Assembly: GCF_905220415.1 (NCBI RefSeq)
Contig: NC_059566.1
Coordinates: 3,162,001-3,226,000, forward strand
DNA length: 64,000 bases
Direction: 5' to 3'
DNA from: Colias croceus
Lineage: Eukaryota; Arthropoda; Insecta; Lepidoptera; Pieridae
A model generated the notes under the pieces. That model was not told where the DNA came from, made no database searches, and saw nothing but the letters and a program-made list of their open reading frames with translations. Position numbers and translations under genes: made by a program. This document shows positions 20,101 to 32,151 of this stretch, piece by piece. How positions within the stretch are numbered: position 1 is the first letter of the stretch; each line of letters begins with the position of its first letter.

Positions 20101-23100
20101 GTTGAAAACATTCCGAAGAACGAAAATGTAAAATCGTCTGTTGAAACACCAAACAAAATTGTGGCTCAAAGAGAGCTTTTTATAGACGCGGAAAGTACAC
20201 AAATTTTAGATGATTTAAAAATAAAACAAGAATTTTCTGACACTTTAGTAGAAACTCCTTCACAAACTGTAGCAATGAAAAGCGAAACGTTCTTGGACGA
20301 AATGAGCGTTGAGCTTGGCGCAAAAGTTGATGTTAAAAGAGAAAGTATCAAAAATATATTTGAACCGCCCATTCAGACCGTTGCTCAAAAACATGAGACA
20401 TATGTAGACACAGCTGATCTAAGTAAGTTAGAAAAAATAAAAAATACCGAAGAATCTACTCGTTATTCAACTGAAACATCGATTAAGTCAGTTGCTGAAA
20501 CCGGAGAAGTTGATGTAACTATTGCTGATATTGGTTTATACAATGAAGAAAAAGTGAAAGCCGAAAACACTGTCCTTGCTGTTGAAAGTTCTTTCAAATC
20601 CATTGCGGATAAACTAGAACATATAACTAATGATGAAAGTATTCAACAACTAGATAAACTTAGTTTGGTTGGTGAAAAAATTTCAGTTTCTGTAGAAATG
20701 CCTTCCCAAATCGTTGCAGAAACTAGTGAAAGTATTATTAACGAATCTAGTGCAGATTTGTTTGAAACTGCGATAACAGATATCGAAAATACCAATAATA
20801 AAGTAGAAACACCACAGAAAATTGTAGCCCAGATGTTTGAAACTTATGTGAATGATTCTAGCAAAGAATTTGAAAAGTTCGATACCAAAAGCAGCAAGCT
20901 AGAAGCCGCAATCGAAGAACCTGTAAAAACGATTGTTGAAACAAATGAAATATATATAAGTGATGCTGTTGGGGTAATTGGTGAATTCAAATTAAGTGAA
21001 GAAAAATTAAAATCTAATCTTGAAACTCAATTGAAAACAGTCGCTCAATCTTATGTAACATTGACAGATGAAATAAGTGGTATATTTAAAAGTGATAAAT
21101 TACAGACAGATAACACTAGTTCTTTGATTGAACCTCCGATTAAAAGTGTAGCATTGTCTAGTGAAACTTTATTGAGCGAAACTGGCAGTAAATTCGCAGA
21201 AAAGCAAATAATTCAAGAAAATTCTAGAGTTTCTATTGAAGTTCCATTTAAAACGGTAGCCAATAAGATCGAAATAAGTGCAAGCGAAGAAATTGAAGGG
21301 ATTGTTGAAAAATTCGATACTAAAATGGAAGTTTCTAAAGGTTCAATCGATACCAGTTGTAAGTCTGTTGCTGAAATTAGTGCCAACATATTAAACGAAA
21401 GTAGTGTGGAAATGGAAATAAAAGAATTAAAAACTAATACACCTAAAACATTAATGGATGAATCATTAAGATTTGTAGCTGAAGCTGTTATTCCTGTTAT
21501 CGAAGAACCTAGTGAGGCTCTTGATACGCCGAAAATAATCAACGAAGAAGCTAAACTAGCTATAGACAACTTTGAACCAACAATAATAACTGAAGTCTTA
21601 CTCGCAGAACCGAACCAAGAATCGTTTGAAGTACAAGAAGTTAAGAGTAAAATACCTTCATCGAAATTAGAAGAACCTTTTTTACCAGTAGCAGAAACTA
21701 TTTATCTGTCTACAGAGGGACCCAAGGATGATGTTTTCAATGTTCCTAAAGTTATTGAAGAGCACGCGAATACTGAATTTAAGAGCTCGGAAGCAACTAA
21801 AGTGACAGATGTATTACCTCTAGAACCTCCATGTGATTTACTTGAAGTTCCAGAAATTAAACATCGCCAGTCGCGAACCTTGTTAGAAGAGACGAAATTT
21901 GTGGCTGCAAGTACAGAAATTAATTCTCAGTTAGGACCTAAAGAAGACAGCTTTATTATACCTAACATAATCAACCAGAATGCCAATTTAAAAATAGACG
22001 AACTCAAAGCGATTGAAACATTAGTTGTTAATTTAGAAGAAGCGACGCAAAAGTCGTCAGTGGAATTTAAAATAGATGAAATGAAGTCAAAAACATCTAT
22101 TGAGGATAATTTGAAAACTGTAGCTCAAAAAGTTATTGTCTCAGCGGCTGAGTCAGAAAAAGTCATTTCTGACGTCAGTGAAGTTTCTGTACAATCTGCT
22201 ACTTTAGCTGTACAATCTCTAGCAGCTTTAGCGCAAACAGCAGTGATTCCTATTGAAGAAGTCAAAACAGGAGCTAAATCTTCCGAACTATCCAGCCATA
22301 ACGCTAAAATACTTTTACAAGAATCAACCGCAGCTCACGTTTTACAAGTGAATGCCATATCTTCTTCAATAAATGAAAACTTCGAGATTTCTAAAAACTT
22401 GAAGAAAGTTGAAACATCCGTCGAACGTTCTGAAGCAGCATCGGCTAAGGCGTCCGAAATTGAAGTTAAAGAAGCAAAATGTGAAATCACAGAAATTGTA
22501 GATGATAAATCATATGCAGACGTGGAAGCCGAATTTACAGTCGAATTGGCTCACGATGAACCAGAAGTAGACGCTTCTGCTGAATTGAGAATAGTAAAAA
22601 AACAGGCTATCAAAAAACAAGAGGATATGTCTGCATCTTTGGAAATACAAAAGGACATCGAATACATAGAGAACGGTATGACATCAATTATCAAATCAGT
22701 TGAAGCGGATCTCCAAGCTACGAAACTTTCAAAGAAATTTAAAGTGGAAGCAAAACTTGTTCGCAATGAAGGCAGCAAGAGCCCATCGCCTGATACTCCT
22801 ATTATAGACGTGTATTTCTTCAAAGTAGACACCCCACAAGAACGTAAACGTGTAAGTTCTGAAGTCCAGTCAACAGAATTAGATTATAGATCGGTAAAGA
22901 AACGTCGCTACACACAAGCTGAAATGTCAGTTGCACAATCTATTGGAATAGAATATCAGATTTCCGACTCAGACCAGGAATCAGAGTCAGAATATATGGA
23001 AGTCGAATATGTTGATGAAGAGGAATATATAAAGCGACAATCCAGCAAATTTCAAGCAGCCATGTTCGAACAATCAGCAGCAACTCATATAGAAGCAGGT

Positions 23101-26100
23101 AGCAAAACATCACAAAGTCTCCAAGCTTCACAAACGACACAAAGAAGCAGTAAACATAAGCGTAGTGAAGCATCAGTCGCTGTGAGCGCAAGACAAGAAA
23201 AATCAAGCATAAGCGAACAAAGCAGTGCTTCCATAGAAATGACCAGAAAAAGCAATCAAGCGATGATGGCCCAATCAATCGCTGCAAGCGCCGAAAGCGT
23301 AAGTGCACATAGTACAAATGCATCTCTAGAAATAAGTCAACGAAGTCACGAAGCGTCTATCGCTGGTTCGCTTGCTGTAAGCGCAAAACAAGAACAAATG
23401 GTTAGTGCAACACAAAGCAGTTATGAATCTACTGAAATGAGTCAACAAAGCAATCAATCAGCAGTTGCTGTAAGAAGGAAAAAGAAACAGATGAGTGCAA
23501 GTTCGCAACAAAGCAGTCAGTTATCCATGGAAAGCCAAGAAACATCAATTCAACAATCATCTGCTGCCACTAAAGTTAAAAGTGCCCGAAAAAGTACCAA
23601 CATTCAAGAATTGGAAGTCGACACGAAATCCTTACAAAAGGACATAAGCGTAATAGAAAAGGACATAGAATCACGACACGCCAAACTGTCTTCAGCAGAT
23701 CATAAAACCAGAATCGAAGGCGGTTCAATACATGACACTAAAAGTCCCTCCCCTCCTATACAACCACCTACTCCTCTAACTGACGAATACATGTTTAGAC
23801 TTGTAGCCCCTTTACCTAGTAGGGAAGGAACGCCTGTACCCAGAGATTGCACGGACAGTTCAGAATCAGATGAAGAAATACTTAAAAAGAAACTAACTCC
23901 CCATATTGACTTGACGATTGAACAGAGAATTTTCGATCCTCCTTTACCGACGCCACCAACGTCCCCAGAGAGAAGAACTAAGCCGTTTTATACTAAACCA
24001 GGTTTAAGAGGCGGTGGCGATAGATTGGATATTACAAAGGTAATCGAATAAATTATTTATAATATTTTAGGGAAACAGTTACATCATGTATTAATTTAGC
24101 ACTAAATATGCAATTAAGTTTAATTCATTTACAAATACATATGTGTCGTGGCCATATCGTAGATTTGCTCACTTCGTGAAATGATCGCATTTCATGAAAT
24201 GGTTGGTCTATTGGCTACATCATGATGTGATTTGAGCATATCTATGATAAGAAATCGTTTCTCAATATGAGCAAATAAACGCGCGGACATCTGCATAATA
24301 AACCTAGTAAGTATTGTTAGACAACATGTATTGATTCTTCGAAATAATAGTTCACTAATAATTTTTTTCTCTAGTCGTTTGTGTCAAGTCTTCTAATTAA
24401 TGTTCATATTAATTTAATTAATCATTGTTAGAAAAGCTAGTAAGGTGATTGCATTTTTAATCGACTTCAAAAAAAGGAGGAGGTTATCATCAATTCGGCC
24501 GGTATGTTTTTATTTTTTTATTCTTTATGTATGAACACCGATTGCTCTGAGGTATCTGAACCGATTTACGTGAATCTTTTTTTGTTCGATGCGGGATGGT
24601 GTCGAATTGGTCCCATAAAAATTTTATTCGGATAGGCCCAGTAGTTTTTATTTTATGAGCATTTTTGTCTGTATTTGTAAATGTTGCAAGTGCAAGTTTG
24701 AAGTCGGTTGTTTTTAACGCAGTTATCACTTGTATTTTAAAAAGTTATTAAAATCTTCAATGTATCTTCAATACAAGTTCCATCAAGAGGCAATAATACA
24801 AAGTATAACATACATCGTGTACAAGTGTTTAACAGAGCAAAATCTATTTTAATCACACGAATGCAAACGCCTACTCCTGCCATGCCTTTCATAATATTAG
24901 TAGCAGAAACAATCAGATATACTAAATCGAAATGAATAATATGCATAGTTATTTAGTCAGCTCATTTATATTATGTAATATGTTCTAATAATATCTAAAA
25001 ATCAATCTTAGTGCCAGTATAGATGCATTCCCTGTCACAATACGACTTGATTCTTCAGTAACGTCGCCAATAAAGAAACTTAATCAAAACTTTTGTATAC
25101 AGGAAGAGATCTTAGAAATCGGTAGACAATCTACTCTTCTAGCCTCTGCTATAGGCGAAACGATACGAAATATACAACAATATAAATCTGAAGCAGGAAT
25201 AAATAAAGATATGGAATATAATAGTAGTGAAATGGAGATAAGCGAATTTAAGTCAATGGAGTTAAAAGAATTTAAAAGCGAAGTCGCTGCTGATAATAAA
25301 GTGGAAGTACTGATCGATAAAATGATAGAAACTTCTAGACGTTTTTCTGGTGATGCTGAGGATGTAGGAATTGCAAAGGAAGAAGGAAAAGAGTGTATTA
25401 TACCTATTAATAAGGTAAGGGGTTATAAAACTCAAGTCAACTCAAATTCCAACATTTATATATTTATCAGCGATCCTTCTATTTAATATTATAATGTATT
25501 TTATCCTTTCCTATTATTCATCTGACGACGCGGTTGGCGCAGTGGTAAAGTAACTGCCTACTGAGCCGACGGTCCCGGGTTCGATCCCCGGTCAGGGCAA
25601 ATATTTGTGTGATGAACTCAATTATTTGTTCTTGGGTCTGGGTGTTATTATCTATATATGTATTTATTAAATATTATATTTATCGTCGCCTAGTACTCAC
25701 AACACAAGCCTTAATTGAGCTTACTGTGGGACTAGGTCGATTTGTGTAATAATGTCCTATAATATTTATTTATTATTTATTTATTTATTTATGTATTTTA
25801 TTTTTTATCTTCAGTTTTCACAGCCACCCGCGTAACATTTATTTCACTTTTTCTTTATCTCTTACCTTGGGCAGTCTGAAATAAAATGAATTTTTAACAT
25901 ATCCAACAGGATGGATTCTAGTTCTCTCGGTTACAATATTCAAAAGCCTAACAATATCAATTACAACAAGCTTAACAATACAATTTTACAAATAATTTGT
26001 AAATAAAACAAATCTTTTATTAAATAAGGATGAAAAAAGAAAGTTCTGAAATGTTCGATTTTACAAAAATAAACATTTTATAATATGTTGTTTTCTTCTC

Positions 26101-29100
26101 TAAGCCATAATCTCGATAATAATACAAAGAAGAAACAACTTTACAGCATAAAACCATTAAAAACTGTAAAAAAAAACTCCAAACTAATAATTTACGGGAT
26201 CATTATCTACTTTAGTCATTTATTTAAACCCATTAAAAACAAACAATTATTTATTTTAAATCACTATCGATTCAATTAGCAAGCAATATTGGCCCGCTTT
26301 CAAAATTGAATATTTTGGCAGAGACAATACGTGATTTTTAGTCCGAAATATATCGAGGTGTTGAGAGGTACACTGTAAGTACATAATTACTTATTTAACA
26401 GTTTCTATTTATACACTTACGTAATTATAAAAAAAAAAAAACTGGGATTAAAAAACTATGTGTTAACCTAGGTCACAGATAACATAATACAGGTTAACAG
26501 GGTCGCGAGATTTAAAAAAAAAAATATTCGCCCATAACTTCGTAATGTGTTTACTACACATAGAAAAGAAAATTACTATATAATAATATATTTAATTTTC
26601 GTTATCTAGATACTAATAATATAAAGCTGAAGAGTTTGTTTGTTTGTATGTTTGAACGCGATAATATCAGGAAATACTGGTCCGATTTGAAAAATTATTT
26701 CGGTGTTAGATAGCCCATTTATCGAGGAAGTCTATAGCTTATATATCATCACGATAAGACCAATGGGAGCGGAGCAATGCGGGTAAAACCGCGGGGCACA
26801 GCTAGTTTATAAAAAGTTTCATTCGGGGATGTTTCATGTTTACTACGTCTCTAGTTGGAGGCTAGACATAGAAATCATACCATAAAATGGCTCTACAATG
26901 AAAGAAAGATACAAACACACTTTAAGTCTTTTTATATGTAAATTTCCTTTACAGGATACTTCGGTGACCGCTGAAAAAGAATCTAGTAACCAAGGTAAAA
27001 CTTAATTGTCATTTTTTGTGGTCAGCACAGCATACCTACCTACTAACTTCCTAGCTAACTACTTCATATGTTATCGAAAATTTATCATCTTATTCACAAA
27101 TTCTAATTATGCAAGTTTATTTGATAACTTGGTTCCTAAACACATTCGACAAGTCCACATTGTGATATACTATGGTTAATCCTTGGTTAAATATTATTCG
27201 TCGAATAACGTAATAAATTCTGATCGCCCGTACTATCGTGTAATACTTTATAAGACGGGTAAGTTTTAACCAAGCATTGAAAAATCGTCCCTAAGAGAAG
27301 ACACGTATTAATATAGAAATAATGTTTTCAGTTCAATCCAGCTTTAAATTAGAAGAAGTTAAAGAAAGAAAGATGGATGGAAATAAACTTTCTGATCAAC
27401 TAATGCGAAGCGTTCAAAGTATGATTGGTAAGTAACACTTGCATCCATACTATAAGTACATAGATAGATTGCGTAGCCTGGTAGAGATCGCTACCTAGCG
27501 ATAAGGCCGCCCTTTGCTGTTTCTTTAGTCTTGTCTTTGGTATATGTATTTTCAATGCAATAAAGTATAATAAATAAAATAAATAAATAACTAGTTAGAT
27601 AATTCTTTTTTGCACACACACAAGATTTACTTAGAACACAGAAAGAAAGATAAACAGTTTTTATACAAATGGCGGCCTTATCGCCAGGTAGCGATCTCTT
27701 CCAGACTACCACTAATGTAAATAAAGAAACACATACAATGTGGTGGGTATGGTATGTCTGCTTGTCTCTTCTTCAAAAATAAGTAATCCAATACATACTT
27801 ATACTAACGTTTTTCTTTACATACTTACTTATTAATTTTGATTTATTTTTTGTTGCTTTTAGATCCCAACGCAACTTTAGAAGAACGTTTAAAACAGGTT
27901 CAATCTCAAATAGCCGAACTATCCAGACTTCCTGACGTCATTCAGAAGACTCTAGAAGATGTTAAAATGCAGTTCGAACAACTTAATCAACAAGTACAAC
28001 AGGTAATAGTATAAATAAGTACAGGTAGTGATATAAATAGGTAAAGGTAATTGTATAAATGGGTACTTATAGGTAATAACGTAAAATGAAGAATTTATAA
28101 ATTGCTGAAATGGCATCATGGGTGGGCTAGGCGTTGTCGCGGTATGGCAAAAAGACGCGGGTTCAAATCCCGATTAGTTCTTTTTCCATCTATTAATTTA
28201 GATTAGTTCTTTTTCATTTCCCGATCTAGTTATTTTTCCATTTTTTTTAATTCCTCATTTTATAGAAAAGTCGTCATGATTTTACTTGTACAAGAAATAT
28301 TATTATTGACCTCGAATTCAACGCATTTTTACTTTTATTACAGAAAAATGTTGAAATTCAAATGAGTCAAAGTGTCCAAGCTGAAAGCCACCAGCAGTTC
28401 CGAGGTAAATATTTCCATTTTGTTTCTTCTTCACAATAAATACGTTATACGTTATATACGTTATTAAAGATGATCAAAATTATCATAAGGTAAATTTATA
28501 GCGTGAATTAAAATTGGTTTGTAGTTAAGTAATAAAAAAAATTATGGACATAAGTCACGTAAGTGCCTTTTATTTTTTCGAAACTAACAATAATACGTAC
28601 GTACTTATAATTTTTGGTCCATTACTTCATAGAAAGGGAATCTTAAAATCAAATTTCAGTTTCAGAACAAGTATTTGAAAGTAAGAAAGAAGAGATTGAA
28701 TCACAAAAACCAATAATAATAGAAGTAACAGAATCTGAAAATGCTGAACCGAAGAATTTGGAACCAATTCAGCAGAAAGAGATAGTTCATTCTGTAGAAG
28801 AAGATTTGGAAATACAGAATATTATTGAGAAGAGAAGATTGGAAGCGGAGAGTAAAGTTGATGAGGTAAGAAGAATATTATAAATTATAGAGAGGACAAG
28901 TTTATTACCTAGTGTAATGAAGGGAAGTACCGAAAATTGACATGATTATAAAAAATTCGAGTGTATTGTCTCCGGCTGTTAGATGATAATATGTATTAGG
29001 GTGCTTTTCCACCAATAATGATCCAGGATGATGTAGTAAATGACCAATAGTATCGCTTCAAACGCTAAACACTTCAAACTTCAAAAATGAAACGATATAA

Positions 29101-31082
29101 TTTGATTTTTACAAACACATTCGTCGCTATACATCCTTGCACATTATTGGTTGAAAAATACACTTATTCTGTGCATAATACTTAATATTATAATGTATAA
29201 TAGTTAACCCAATTGGTCGGCTAGACATTATTATTATTTATTTTGTATGACTATAAACGCATTAAGCAATGACTCCTACTAATTATATACCTATATCAAA
29301 TTATTTTAAAATATAAAAAATAATTTATTATTTTCAGGAACTAATGAAAGAACGACTCAGCCAAGAACTAAGATTGGTAAGGGAGAGATTATCGCCAAAA
29401 CCAGGCGTCGAAGGCAGGTCCATGCCTAATTTGGGTCTCCCAGAAAGATTTGCACAAAATTTAGGTCCCCATGAAAGATCTTCACCAAAATTGGACGTAG
29501 CTGGTCCAGCTTTTCAAGAACCAGCTAGGCCTGTTACTCCTAAAATGTGGAAGAAGTTAGATACGTATGATGATGCTAATTTGGAACAAGTGCTGTCAGA
29601 AACTTTGGCTGCGCAAGCAGAGGTCATTCAAGGGAAGGCTATTGGGTAAATTCACAAATTATTTTTATGTTTATTTTGTCTGGTAGCGATGGAATTCAAA
29701 AGTTTTCATAATAATATTATGTACTAATCTATATTATAATTATTGAATACTAGCTTTCCGCCCGCGACTTCGCCCGCGTTTTCAAAGAAATACCTGTATA
29801 GTGCATAATGGTTCCCGTTCCCATGGGATTTCCGTGATAAAACCTATCCTATGTGTTAATCCAACTTCCAAGTTACCCTCTATATGTGTGCTTTATTTTA
29901 TTGTAATCGGTTCAGTAGTATTTGCGTGAAAGAGTAACAAACACACACACATGTCACATAGGTACACATCCTCACAAACTTTCGAATTTATAAGTACATA
30001 TTGGAAACCTTAAATACCTACTTATTTTAAAGGTTTTATTATTGTTATTTATTATTTTATAATGAACTAGCGGTCCGCCCCGGCTTCGCCCGTGGTACAT
30101 ATTAACGTTTTCTCTACATAAGAACCATCCTCGTACTTCAAGGAATATAATAAAAAAAGAATTATCGAAATCGGTTCAGCCGTTCTCGAGTTATGGAATT
30201 ACAACGAAAAGTGGCATTGATTTTTATATATTAGATAAAGAAAAATCTATTATATTACAAGATGACTTAACAGTTATAAGATTATATTTTTGAATATTTT
30301 ATAAACTAACTACTTAAATGGTGAAGATATAGGTTACGAAAACAACATTCGATCTAATAAAAAACGGCACACTCATCACCATGTTTTAATTATTGTCGTG
30401 GGCGAAAAAGAGACCACTGAGCTATCTACACCTTATTTCTAATAATAATTTATATGTTAATCAACATGAATATTTCAGAGTTAATTTCAAGAAATACGAG
30501 AAGCCCCCACCACCCCTCGATCATCTCCAACACTCTGAAGTGTACAAAGCAATTCATGATATGGAACAAAAGCCACTTAAAAAGGTGGAACTTTTAAAAC
30601 CAGCGATCGCGGCTTCGGACTATGTTGAGGTAAAACACTTTTTCCAGAGATAATAATTATGACCTATAACTTTTTTACGCGGTTGAGAACAAAATATATT
30701 ATGGTAAGTATAAAAGAACTAAAAAACACTCATGAAATTATTGTTTATTATTAATTATTATTACATCGATCCTTGATGAGTGTACAAAATCAGTCCGTAT
30801 AGAGTCGATCAAAATCGATTCTACTGGACTATTTTTAGGTACGCGTCGCCGCGCCGGTCACGAAAACTAATGAGCATAATATCTATTCATTTCCTCGTTT
30901 TTTCTTACATCAAAAATATTATATTGAAAAACGGTTTTCACCTGTTTATTGCACTGTTATTACATGGCGAATAGAGTAGCTCTAATAAAAATAATCATAT
31001 TTTTCACGTTTCTATTTTACAGAGACTCCGCTCCGTGTCGCCAAGCCCCGCAAAAACTTTTATAGAGGACTGTGAAGTTTGA
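17152..31082 (+). CDS. Giant repetitive protein, 2496 aa, function unknown (possible muscle Z-disc relative)
   Basis: Exons: 17152-17177, 17949-24039, 25103-25414, 26955-26994, 27332-27427, 27863-28002, 28344-28404, 28660-28865, 29338-29645, 30479-30629, 31023-31082. They sum to 7491 nt, all phases agree, and the stop is TGA at 31080. Exon 2 alone is 6091 nt. Visible layout: charged N-terminus; an RS stretch (ERSRSRSRSRV) near residue 385; about 19 copies of a roughly 44-residue repeat between residues 625 and 1410, each centred on a motif like EPPxKxVAExxE; an Ala-rich helix-like part; SPSPDTPIIDVYFFKVDTP near 1621; a Gln/Ser-rich region near 1707-1893; a Pro-rich part with LVAPLPSREGTPVPRD and FYTKPGLRGG ending near 2039; coiled-coil-like exons 5-8; and a C-terminal block with VNFKKYEKPPPPLDHLQHSE. 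The C-terminal block recalls, from memory, ALP/Enigma (Zasp66-like) Z-disc proteins, but no PDZ or LIM domain is present. The start may instead be internal: the frame is open upstream to a possible acceptor at about 17135. Retaining the exon 2 intron would end translation at 24051. Confidence 0.82.
17395..17608 (-). mobile_element. Helitron-like element, family B, inverted
   Basis: AAGCTTTCCACACGCGGCAT, CCGTTCCCGTGGGATTTCCG and GACAGACAGACAGAGTTTTT with GCATTTATAATATAG. In intron 1 of the giant-exon gene. Confidence 0.7.
24461..24710. repeat. CGACTTCAA-ended element
   Basis: Starts CGACTTCAAAAAAAGGAGG and ends AGTTTGAAGTCGGTTG, short inverted ends around a non-coding body with GAACCGATTTACGTGAATC. 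In intron 2 of the giant-exon gene. Confidence 0.55.
25523..25800 (+). mobile_element. tRNA-derived SINE, well-preserved promoter boxes
   Basis: Head GGTTGGCGCAGTGGTAAAG (A box) and CGGGTTCGATCCCCGG (B box), then CAAATATTTGTGTGATGAAC and a TATTTATTTATTTATTTA tail. Same body family as the 12156 SINE but a different tRNA-like head. It is not a tRNA gene because no acceptor stem closes. In intron 3 of the giant-exon gene. Confidence 0.78.
26610..26815 (+). mobile_element. Helitron-like element, family A
   Basis: TACTAATAATATAAAGCTGA to ACCGCGGGGCACAGCTAGTT, full length, in intron 3, about 140 bp before exon 4 of the giant-exon gene. Confidence 0.75.
27173..27291 (+). repeat. Truncated TTA-type MITE
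   Basis: CCTTGGTTAAATATTATTCG to AACCAAGCATTGAAAAATCG with TCCC. Its end lies about 40 bp upstream of exon 5 of the giant-exon gene. Confidence 0.68.
27477..27712. repeat. Two LINE 3' tails joined tail to tail
   Basis: Left half reads CTGGTAGAGATCGCTACCTA, GATAAGGCCGCC and ends in AATAAATAAATAA. The right half is the reverse, ending GGCGGCCTTATCGCCAGGTA and CGATCTCTTCCAG. The open frame on the minus strand is repeat-derived. Confidence 0.6.
28109..28170 (+). repeat. tRNA-like SINE relic
   Basis: GGGCTAGGCGTTGTCGCGG and a B box in GCGGGTTCAAATCCCGATT. Only the tRNA-like head is left; intron 6 of the giant-exon gene. Confidence 0.45.
29004..29162. repeat. Short inverted-repeat element
   Basis: GCTTTTCCACCAATAATGAT at the left and GCACATTATTGGTTGAAAAA at the right; related partial sequence at 7505-7622 (CACATTATTGGTGGAAAAGC). 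Intron 8 of the giant-exon gene. Confidence 0.55.
29750..29995 (-). mobile_element. Helitron-like element, family B, inverted
   Basis: CTAGCTTTCCGCCCGCGACT to CATCCTCACAAACTTTCG with AATTTATAA. Intron 9 of the giant-exon gene. Confidence 0.75.
30066..30236 (+). mobile_element. Helitron-like element, family D
   Basis: CTAGCGGTCCGCCCCGGCTT, CGCCCGTGGTACATATTAAC, TCGTACTTCAAGGAATAT and GTTCAGCCGTTCTCGAG. Near-identical copies in the CCS gene at 33113 and 33283. Confidence 0.7.
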
Positions 31083-31122
31083 AAATAGTGTATTTTTAAT
31101 TTAAATGTATACATATTATTTA

Positions 31123-31128
31123 AATAAA
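31123..31128 (+). promoter_or_regulatory. Poly(A) signal of the giant-exon gene
   Basis: AATAAA 41 nt after the stop codon, followed by a T-rich stretch. Confidence 0.6.
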
Positions 31129-31260
31129 ATTTATTTATTTCGTTGATTTGTTTTTTATGTACATTTTGTATTTTTAAATACGGTGTACGGTGCTTATTTT
31201 TAAATTCTGAACATAAGATTATTCACAACTGTTTGATTAAAGTTTGAATAATATATTAAC

Positions 31261-31455
31261 GCTGGTTGCAGAGCTTGACCGACCATCAGTGCGTACGTCA
31301 GTCGCACTTGTTATAATTATGTATGGAAATTCATAAAACCGTTCATAGCTAGACCGAACATACGCACGCGTATTGTCATGCGCATTACGCACTGTCTTAT
31401 ATATACATTATACTCTTTGGTACGCACTGACGGTCGGTCAAGCTCTGCAACCAGC
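31261..31455. mobile_element. 195-bp MITE with long inverted ends
   Basis: GCTGGTTGCAGAGCTTGACC with GACCATCAGTGCGTAC at the left is mirrored by GTACGCACTGACGGTC with GGTCAAGCTCTGCAACCAGC at the right, about 36 bp per arm. Between the giant-exon gene and CCS, so it may carry regulatory sequence of either. The rest of 31083-32151 shows no other gene. Confidence 0.78.
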
Positions 31456-32151
31456 CAAAATAAACTTAAAGCGAAGGAAGTTCATTATTAAACTTATTAA
31501 ATTTACTATTATTGGTAATACAATAAATTTTATTAAAATCGGTCCAGGGACCAGTCGTTTAGGAGTAGTTCAATGTCAAACACACGCATAGAAGAAAGCT
31601 AATACATAATACATTTAAAACCTATTATAAAAATATTTCCTAAAAGACTAAAGTCTGAAATAAAAACTGAGCGAACACTAATTGCTCACAACCGCACAAC
31701 GTGTTCGGAATGATGGTCACGACAAACAAAAGATCTACAATGCCATATGCTGTGGCGATATGCTTGGTGTGATTCAAATGAAAACGATCACTCTATAATA
31801 TGGTATCAGTAGGTAATTCGTTATTTCGTTCTAATATAAAAGGTTATTTTATTATTTTACTTGCTATTTTTAACATATTTAAATATTCACGTTCAATCAC
31901 CGTTCAATGTTTTCTCTACTCGTCAAAAAGGTTTGCATCCAAGTTTTACGTCAACGTCAAAACCATGCCGTGTTTTTTATGACAGTGTCAAAATGACAAA
32001 AGTAAATAAATCACGAAGGAATATTGTGAAATGTGAACAAGTTTCGCGAATTTTCTATCAGGAAAACTGTATTATTATAAAATAAGTAAAATATTGTATT
32101 ACTTAATAAAGATATCAGTGTATCTTTAAAGTTTTAAGTTTTCGCTACAAA

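Noticed and set aside
18048..23323. Several open frames on the minus strand across the giant exon
   Set aside because: They lie opposite the 6.1-kb coding exon, are rich in Leu/Phe/Ser as antisense of Lys/Glu codons, and have no motifs or splice logic.
25523..25600. Possible tRNA gene
   Set aside because: A and B boxes are good, but there is no closing acceptor stem and the body matches SINE copies elsewhere in the window.
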